A stretch of DNA of 6,739 nt from the NCBI GenBank assembly GCA_013140955.1, contig JABFRY010000377.1:1-6739 (forward strand). The letters are read 5' to 3'. The DNA comes from Acidobacteriota bacterium (GTDB lineage: Bacteria; Acidobacteriota; Vicinamibacteria; Vicinamibacterales; UBA2999). The notes beneath the pieces are model-generated. The model did not search any database and had not been told where the DNA came from. It saw only the letters and a program-made list of their open reading frames with translations. The position numbers and the translations under genes are program-made. This document shows positions 1 through 4,475 of the stretch, piece after piece; within the stretch, counting starts at the first letter, position 1; the number at the start of each line of letters is the position of its first letter.

Positions 1-717
1 CTCTACGACGGCGCGCAGGCCGCCGACGTTCCCGCCGACGCGCTCGCCGCGTCGCTCGGGTGCGGCAACCCCACGGCCCTCGCCGAGCTGACGCCCGGTG
101 AGGTGGTGCTGGATCTGGGCTCGGGGGGCGGCATCGACGTGCTGCTGTCGGCACGGCGCGTGGGGCCGACCGGCAAGGCGTACGGCCTCGACATGACCGA
201 GGAGATGCTCGCCCTGGCCCGCGACAACCAGGCGACCTCGGGCCTCACCAACGTGGAGTTCCTGCGCGGCGACATCGAGCGGATTCCGCTGCCGGACGCG
301 TCGGTGGACGTCATCATCTCGAACTGCGTCATCAACCTGTCGGCCGACAAGCCGCAGGTCCTCGCCGAGGCCTTTCGTGTGCTGCGGCCTGGAGGGCGCC
401 TGGCGATCTCGGATGTCGTCGTGCGGGGCGAGCTGCCCGACGACCTGCGCCGGAGCATGGAGCTCTGGGTGGGCTGCGTGGCCGGGGCACTCGAGGAAAC
501 CGAGTACCGGGAGGCGCTCGCCCACGCGGGCTTCGAGTCGGTGGACGTCGAGCCCACGCGCATCTACCGGGCGGCAGACGCGCGGCAATTCCTCGAACAG
601 AGTGGGCTGGATGCCGAGGCGGTGGCCCGCGAGGTGGATGGCCGCATCATGAGCGCGTTCATCCGGGCGAGCAAGCCTGCCGCCGCAGGCTGCTGTGGCC
701 CGAGCTGCTGCGCCTGA
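1..717 (+). CDS. arsM: Arsenite S-adenosylmethionine methyltransferase, 5'-truncated by window edge
   Basis: A cytoplasmic enzyme that transfers methyl groups from SAM to As(III), giving methylated and partly volatile arsenicals. The frame is open from base 1, so the start lies outside the window. The visible part is 238 residues; bacterial ArsM is usually about 260-290, so roughly 30-60 N-terminal residues are missing. Fragment residues 37-46 form the glycine-rich SAM loop LDLGSGGGID, followed by YGLDMTEEML. The three family cysteines expected in this part are present: Cys21 in SLGCGNP, Cys109 in SNCVINLS and Cys159 in WVGCVAGAL, matching the As(III)-binding cysteines known from characterised ArsM. 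The LRPGGRLAISDVV strand typical of class I methyltransferases follows at about 125-140. The protein ends in CCGPSCCA, a paired-cysteine tail seen in many bacterial ArsM proteins. It converges on dapE. Any arsR or other ars partner would lie upstream, outside the window. Confidence 0.96.
   Translation, partial: LYDGAQAADVPADALAASLGCGNPTALAELTPGEVVLDLGSGGGIDVLLSARRVGPTGKAYGLDMTEEMLALARDNQATSGLTNVEFLRGDIERIPLPDASVDVIISNCVINLSADKPQVLAEAFRVLRPGGRLAISDVVVRGELPDDLRRSMELWVGCVAGALEETEYREALAHAGFESVDVEPTRIYRAADARQFLEQSGLDAEAVAREVDGRIMSAFIRASKPAAAGCCGPSCCA
675..690. other. Small GC stem-loop at the 3' end of arsM
   Basis: GCCTGC and GCAGGC form a perfect 6-bp stem around a 4-base loop, inside the last codons of arsM and just before its cysteine tail. 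No T-run follows on either strand, so it is not a canonical intrinsic terminator. In DNA this GC-rich, a stem of this size can arise by chance. Confidence 0.3.
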
Positions 718-788
718 ACGGGGGGGCTCCAGGCGCAATCGAGCCACCATCCGGTCGCCGCTCGCAGCGCCACGCGTCGCCTCCTGGA

Positions 789-866
789 AGATGCGGTGTG
801 GGGACGCGATGTGAGGATACGGTGTGGGGACGCGATGTGAGGACGCGATGTAAGGACGCGATGTGA
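789..866. repeat. 13-bp tandem repeat array (six units) between convergent arsM and dapE
   Basis: Six contiguous 13-bp units lie at 789-801, 802-814, 815-827, 828-840, 841-853 and 854-866. A degenerate seventh may follow at 867-879. Type B, GGACGCGATGTGA, is identical at 802, 828 and 854; the unit at 841 differs only by ending GTAA. Type A units at 789 (AGATGCGGTGTGG) and 815 (GGATACGGTGTGG) differ from each other at two positions. The order is A-B-A-B-B-B, so the first 52 bp is a 26-bp duplication and the rest looks like expansion of B. The array starts 72 bp after the arsM stop and ends about 40 bp before the dapE stop. Because 13 is not a multiple of 3 and no supported gene crosses it, it is intergenic and not a protein repeat. 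It lacks the repeat-plus-unique-spacer design of CRISPR. Slippage-type satellite or protein-binding array are both possible. Confidence 0.93.
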
Positions 867-899
867 GGACAGCGTGCTCTGGGGCGGCGGTCCGGTGCA

Positions 900-915
900 G
901 GCGCCGTCAGGCGCC
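900..915. other. Stem-loop spanning the dapE stop codon
   Basis: GGCGCC, a 4-base loop and GGCGCC form a perfect 6-bp stem. The dapE stop codon occupies bases 907-909 inside the loop. No T-tract follows in either direction, so a rho-independent terminator is not supported. It could slow transcription or stabilise the 3' end of the dap transcript, or be chance in GC-rich sequence. Confidence 0.3.
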
Positions 916-2076
916 GGCCGGGCCGCCCACACCGAGCAGGCGGCCGAGGAGCGTCTCGTAGATGCGCGAGAGCGGCGCCATGTCGGCGAGCCGCACGCGC
1001 TCGTCCACCTTGTGCATCGACTCGTTGACCGGGCCGAACTCCACCACTTCCTCGGCCACGGCGGCCAGGAACCGCGCGTCGGAGGTGCCGCCGGTCGTGG
1101 ACAGGGCGGGCGGCGCCCCACCGGTCACACCGGCGACAACGTCGGCGAGCGCCTCGGTCAGCGGCCCCCGGGGCGTCAGGAACGGGCGGCCCGACACGCT
1201 CCAGTCGATGGCGTAGTCCAGCCCGTAGCGGTCCAGGATCTCGTGGACACGGGCCTGCAGGCCCTCCACGGTCGATGCGGTCGAGAAGCGGAAGTTGAAC
1301 AGCAGCGTCAGCGAGCCGGGCACCACGTTGTTGGCGCCGGTACCGGCGTGGATGTTCGACACCTGGAAGGTCGTCGGCGGAAAGTACTCGTTGCCGTCGT
1401 CCCAGGTGGCGGTGGCGAGTGCGGCCAGTGCGGGCGCGACCTCGTGAATCGGGTTGCGTCCCAGCTGCGGGTAGGCGATGTGGCACTGCACGCCGCGCAC
1501 CGTGAGCGTGCCGTTGAGCGACCCGCGACGCCCGTTCTTCACGACGTCCCCGAGCCGGCTCGACGAGGTCGGCTCCACGACGATGCACTGGTCGATCCGC
1601 TCGCCGCGGGCCACCAGCCAGTCCACGACCGCGGCCGTGCCGTCCACCCCGGCCCCTTCCTCGTCGGCGGTGGCGAGCACCGCCACCGACCCCGCGGCGT
1701 CGGGATGGGCCGTGACCACCCGCTCCACCGCGGTGATCGCAGCCGCCAGGGCCCCCTTCATGTCGGCGGCCCCCCGCGCATACAGGTATCCGTCCCGCTC
1801 GGTCGGCGTGAACGGATCGCTCGTCCACTCCCCCAGTGGTCCGGGCGGCACGACGTCCACATGGCCGGCCACGCAGACGAGGGGCCGCGCCGTGCCGCGG
1901 CGGGCCCACAGGTTGCGCACGCCGCCGCGCGTCACCCAGTCGCACGCGAACCCGAGCGGCGCCAGCCGCGCCGCGATGAGGTCGAGGCACCCGGCGTCGT
2001 CGGGGGTGAGCGAGGGGCGCGCCAGCAGGTCGGACGCGAGCGCCACGGTCGCCGCGTGGATGTCGTGATCGGTCAT
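907..2076 (-). CDS. dapE: Succinyl-diaminopimelate desuccinylase
   Basis: A dinuclear-zinc M20-family amidohydrolase that cleaves N-succinyl-L,L-diaminopimelate to succinate and L,L-diaminopimelate in the cytoplasm, for lysine and peptidoglycan. From the ATG at 2076 it is 389 residues, close to the roughly 375-380 usual for DapE. All expected metal-site residues are visible by motif: His72 (GHVDVVPPG), bridging Asp105 (RGAADMKG), catalytic Glu139 and Glu140 (TADEEG), Glu168 (VVEPTS) and His355 (ESMHKVDE). The lid/dimerisation domain lies at about 180-295 and contains NGRRGSLNGTLTV and AYPQLGRNPIH. The segment GVQCHIAYP has Cys198 where Gly is more usual. A longer reading to base 2151 would overlap dapD and lacks family similarity, so the ATG at 2076 is chosen. 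It is the last gene of the operon, 19 nt after dapD. Its Shine-Dalgarno is weak (a GAG 4 nt before ATG), so coupling to dapD translation is plausible. Confidence 0.97.
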   Translation of the reverse strand: MTDHDIHAATVALASDLLARPSLTPDDAGCLDLIAARLAPLGFACDWVTRGGVRNLWARRGTARPLVCVAGHVDVVPPGPLGEWTSDPFTPTERDGYLYARGAADMKGALAAAITAVERVVTAHPDAAGSVAVLATADEEGAGVDGTAAVVDWLVARGERIDQCIVVEPTSSSRLGDVVKNGRRGSLNGTLTVRGVQCHIAYPQLGRNPIHEVAPALAALATATWDDGNEYFPPTTFQVSNIHAGTGANNVVPGSLTLLFNFRFSTASTVEGLQARVHEILDRYGLDYAIDWSVSGRPFLTPRGPLTEALADVVAGVTGGAPPALSTTGGTSDARFLAAVAEEVVEFGPVNESMHKVDERVRLADMAPLSRIYETLLGRLLGVGGPAGA

Positions 2077-2095
2077 CGCACTCGGAGTCCGGGGG

Positions 2096-2920
2096 TCAGT
2101 CCCGCAGCAGGTCGTTGACGGACGTGCGGGCGCGCGTCTGCTCGTCCACACGCTTCACGATGACCGCGCAGTAGAGCGAGTGCGTGCCGTCGGCGGCCGG
2201 CAGGCTCCCCGGCACGACGACCGACCCCGAGGGCACGCGGCCGTAGTGGATCGCGCCCGTCGCGCGGTCGAAGATCTTCGTGCTCTGGCCGATGTACACA
2301 CCCATCGAGATCACCGAGTGCGCCTCCACGATGACGCCCTCGACGATCTCCGAGCGCGCGCCGATGAAGCAGTGGTCCTCGATGATCGTGGGGTTGGCCT
2401 GGAGGGGTTCGAGCACCCCGCCGATGCCCACGCCGCCGGACAGGTGGACGTGCCGGCCGATCTGCGCGCACGACCCCACCGTGGCCCACGTGTCCACCAT
2501 CGTGCCCTCGTCCACGTAGGCCCCGAGGTTCACGTAGGAGGGCATCAGCACCACGTTGCGCGCCACGTAGGCGCCCCGGCGCGCGACGGCCGGCGGCACC
2601 ACGCGGAGGCCGCCGCTCCGGAAGTCGGCGTCGGAGTACTCCGCGAACTTGGTGGGCACCTTGTCGAAGTACCGCACGCCCCCGCCGTCCATCACGCGGT
2701 TGTCGTGCGTGCGGAAATAGAGGAGCACCGCCTTCTTGACCCACTGGTGCGTGACCCAGTCCCCGTCGATCTTCTCGGCGACGCGCAGACGCCCGGTGTC
2801 GAGGCCGTCGAGCACCTCGGCAATCGCGTCGGCCAGTCCCGCCTCCACGTTGCCGGGCGTGATCTCGGCCCGGCGTTCGAACGCCTCGTCGATGACGGGC
2901 TCGAGGACATGTCTTCCCAT
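2096..2920 (-). CDS. dapD: 2,3,4,5-tetrahydropyridine-2,6-dicarboxylate N-succinyltransferase
   Basis: Transfers succinyl from succinyl-CoA to tetrahydrodipicolinate, the committing step of the succinylase branch of diaminopimelate synthesis; the family works as a cytoplasmic trimer. From the ATG at 2920 it is 274 residues, the same length as the E. coli enzyme, and I recognise near-identical blocks throughout. The N-terminal helical domain holds AFERRAEITP (about 13-22) and LRVAEKIDGDWVTHQW (45-60). The left-handed beta-helix of hexapeptide repeats runs from about 105 to 235, with MPSYVNLGAYVDEGTMVDTW (126-145), VGSCAQIG and GGVGIGGVLEPLQANP (162-177). The C-terminal part keeps IHYGRVPSGSVVV and SLYCAVIVKRVD. 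An in-frame ATG at 2977 would add 19 residues inside dapC with no family counterpart. The chosen ATG has a GGAG Shine-Dalgarno 5 nt upstream and sits 14 nt after the dapC stop. Confidence 0.98.
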   Translation of the reverse strand: MGRHVLEPVIDEAFERRAEITPGNVEAGLADAIAEVLDGLDTGRLRVAEKIDGDWVTHQWVKKAVLLYFRTHDNRVMDGGGVRYFDKVPTKFAEYSDADFRSGGLRVVPPAVARRGAYVARNVVLMPSYVNLGAYVDEGTMVDTWATVGSCAQIGRHVHLSGGVGIGGVLEPLQANPTIIEDHCFIGARSEIVEGVIVEAHSVISMGVYIGQSTKIFDRATGAIHYGRVPSGSVVVPGSLPAADGTHSLYCAVIVKRVDEQTRARTSVNDLLRD

Positions 2921-2925
2921 GCGGA

Positions 2926-2929
2926 CTCC
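2926..2929 (-). promoter_or_regulatory. Ribosome binding site of dapD
   Basis: On the minus strand GGAG lies 5 nt before the ATG at 2918-2920, in the 14-nt gap after the dapC stop. It supports the 2920 start over the ATG at 2977. Confidence 0.7.
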
Positions 2930-2934
2930 AGATG

Positions 2935-4131
2935 TCAGTGGCAGAAGGCGGCCACGCGTCGCGCGGCCTCCAGGCATTCGTCACGCGGCGCCACGAGCGC
3001 CATGCGCACGCGGCCCGCACCAGGGCTCGATCCGTTCACCTCGCGCGCCAGGTAGCGGCCCGGCAGCACGACGACGTTGGTGCCCGCCACCAAATCGCGG
3101 GCGAACCGTTCGTCGTCGCCGGCATACGAGGCCGGCACGCGCGGCCAGAGATAGAAGCCCGCCGCGGGCCTGGTGGCCCGGAGCGCGGGTCCGAGCACGG
3201 GCATCACCGCGTCGAAGGCCTCGCGATACCGCGCCCGGTTCTCGCGGACGTGGGCCTCGTCGCGCCAGGCGGCGATGCTCGCGGCCTGCACGGCGGGGCT
3301 CATTGCGCTCCCATGATACGTGCGGTACCGGAGGAACGGTCGCAGCAGCCGCGCATCGCCCACGACGGCACCCGAGCGCAGGCCGGGCACACTCGACCGC
3401 TTGGAGAGGCTCGTGAACACGACCACGCGCGCGTAGTCGGTCCTGCCCAGTTGCTGGGCGGCCTCGAGCGCCCCGAGCGGCGGAGCCGATTCGTCGTCGT
3501 AGATCTCGGAATAGCACTCGTCGGAGGCCACGACGAGGTCGTGCCGGTCGGCCAGCTCGAAGAGTCCCGCCCACTCCTCGATCGTGAGAACGCGGCCGGT
3601 GGGATTGCCAGGCGAGCAGACGTAGAGCAACTGGACGCGGTCCCAGGTGGCTGGCGACAGCGCCCCGGTGTAGAGCGCGAAGCCAGACTCCTCGGTCTGA
3701 TTCAGGAACACGGGCCGTGCCCCCGCCAGGAGCGCGGCCCCCTCGTAGATCTGGTAGAAGGGGTTCGGGCAGGCCACCAGCGCGTCGCCACGTCCGGCAT
3801 CCAGCACGCACTGCGCGAACGCGAACAGCGCTTCGCGCGTGCCGTTGACTGGCAACACCTGGGTGGCCGGGTCGAGACGCGCCAGCCCGAACCGCCGGGC
3901 ACACCAGTCGGCGATGGCCTCGCGCAGCGGCGCGCCGCCGATGGTGGCCGGGTAGGTGGACAGGCCGTCGAGCGCACCGGCCAGGGCGTCGCGGACGACC
4001 TGGGGTGTCGGGTGCTGCGGCTCGCCGATCGAGAGGCGCAGGGGTGGGAGGTCCGGCGGCGTCACGCCACGCAGCAACGCACCGAGACGCTCGAACGGAT
4101 ACGGTTCCAGCAGATCGAGATGCGGATTCAC
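2935..4131 (-). CDS. dapC: N-succinyldiaminopimelate aminotransferase (PLP, class I/II)
   Basis: Transaminates N-succinyl-2-amino-6-ketopimelate with glutamate to N-succinyl-L,L-diaminopimelate, between the DapD and DapE steps. It is a fold-type I PLP aminotransferase, cytoplasmic. Counting from the GTG at 4131 (398 residues), visible motifs are NPHLDLLEPYPFERL at the N-terminus, STYPATIGGAPLREAI (about 58-73), CPNPFYQIYEG (121-131), SPGNPTG with Asn175, SDECYSEIY with Asp204 and Tyr207, SLSKRSSVPGLRSG with PLP-binding Lys244, and RVRMALV with carboxylate-binding Arg376. The opening NPHLDLLEPYPFERL block is typical of the succinyldiaminopimelate transaminase group rather than general AspC-like enzymes, and the dapD-dapE context agrees. 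The start is uncertain. An in-frame ATG at 4200 would add 23 residues (CAPEQVCPVHG type) that match nothing in the family, use more T-ending codons and overlap a possible -10 box. No strong Shine-Dalgarno is visible before either start. Confidence 0.94.
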   Translation of the reverse strand: MNPHLDLLEPYPFERLGALLRGVTPPDLPPLRLSIGEPQHPTPQVVRDALAGALDGLSTYPATIGGAPLREAIADWCARRFGLARLDPATQVLPVNGTREALFAFAQCVLDAGRGDALVACPNPFYQIYEGAALLAGARPVFLNQTEESGFALYTGALSPATWDRVQLLYVCSPGNPTGRVLTIEEWAGLFELADRHDLVVASDECYSEIYDDESAPPLGALEAAQQLGRTDYARVVVFTSLSKRSSVPGLRSGAVVGDARLLRPFLRYRTYHGSAMSPAVQAASIAAWRDEAHVRENRARYREAFDAVMPVLGPALRATRPAAGFYLWPRVPASYAGDDERFARDLVAGTNVVVLPGRYLAREVNGSSPGAGRVRMALVAPRDECLEAARRVAAFCH

Positions 4132-4195
4132 GACCGGCGCATCCGGACACCGGGCACCGTGCACGGGGCACACCTGCTCAGGGGCACAACGGCTC

Positions 4196-4225
4196 AGCAT
4201 ACCCGAGCGCGGTCGGGCCTGTCAG
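4196..4225 (-). promoter_or_regulatory. Possible sigma70-type promoter of the dapCDE operon
   Basis: On the minus strand CTGACA (4220-4225; 5 of 6 against TTGACA) is followed after 18 bases by TATGCT (4196-4201; 4 of 6 against TATAAT). A transcript from here would begin near 4190, giving a leader of about 60 nt before the GTG at 4131. If correct, the ATG at 4200 is part of the -10 box and cannot be the dapC start. The match is by eye only and the host's promoter consensus is unknown. Confidence 0.35.
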
Positions 4226-4278
4226 GCCGGGCGGCCCTGCCCACCTGCCGGAGCGTGACAATGGGGGCCGGCACGACA

Positions 4279-4304
4279 CCTGCCCACAGCGCCTGCCCAC
4301 AGCG
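4279..4304. repeat. Perfect 13-bp direct tandem duplication
   Basis: CCTGCCCACAGCG occurs twice back to back (4279-4291 and 4292-4304). A degenerate CCTCCCCCACGGC follows, and an isolated CCTGCCCAC lies upstream at 4236-4244. It is intergenic, between the terminator and the dapC promoter region. The sequence differs from the 789-866 array although the period is the same. Confidence 0.8.
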
Positions 4305-4365
4305 CCTCCCCCACGGCACCTCTGCGCAGGCCACGCGCCTGGTCGGCCGTCGCGCGCCAGCGCAG

Positions 4366-4408
4366 AAAAAGAACGGGCCCGATCCAGCGTCTGCCGGACC
4401 GGGCCCGT
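4366..4408 (-). terminator. Rho-independent terminator of the quinoprotein gene
   Basis: ACGGGCCCG (4373-4381) and CGGGCCCGT (4400-4408) form a perfect 9-bp GC-rich stem. It can be extended inward by 3 bp (4383-4385 with 4396-4398) and 2 bp across single mismatches. Read on the minus strand the stem is followed at once by a T-rich run (TTCTTTTT, from 4373 to 4366). It lies about 67 nt after the quinoprotein stop codon and in the right orientation to end that transcript, which insulates the dap operon from it. Confidence 0.85.
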
Positions 4409-4475
4409 GTCGTGTGCGGGTGGGAGCCGCAAGGACGGGCACGCTGCCCTCCCCTGCTGGCGGTCGTTCAGGCCG

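Larger units (their letters stand above)
4132..4475. other. Intergenic region between the quinoprotein gene and dapC
   Basis: This 344-bp stretch separates two minus-strand genes. I see no supportable gene in it. From the quinoprotein side it holds a rho-independent terminator (4366-4408), a 13-bp direct duplication (4279-4304) and a candidate promoter for the dap operon (4196-4225). The frames that cross it are extensions of antisense readings and show no recognisable protein. Confidence 0.7.

Noticed and set aside
802..866. The TGTGA motifs in the array as CRP sites
   Set aside because: CRP sites need inverted TGTGA/TCACA halves at fixed spacing; here the motif is in direct orientation only and lies after the stop codons of both flanking genes.
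789..879. The repeat array as a CRISPR locus
   Set aside because: The units are 13 bp and contiguous, with no unique spacers of CRISPR length and no cas gene nearby.
659..1990. A 443-codon minus-strand frame overlapping dapE and the repeat array
   Set aside because: It is out of frame with dapE and its translation is Arg/Gly/Ala-rich without a domain. The peptide repeats it shows come only from the 13-bp DNA repeat.
874..2118. A 414-codon plus-strand frame antisense to dapE
   Set aside because: dapE has every expected metal ligand and full family length; the antisense reading shows only low-complexity Arg/Gly/His sequence.
4132..4200. The Cys-rich extension of dapC (CAPEQVCPVHGARC) as a metal-binding N-terminus
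   Set aside because: It has no family counterpart, more T-ending codons than the gene body, and overlaps a plausible -10 box. The family-like sequence begins exactly at the GTG at 4131.
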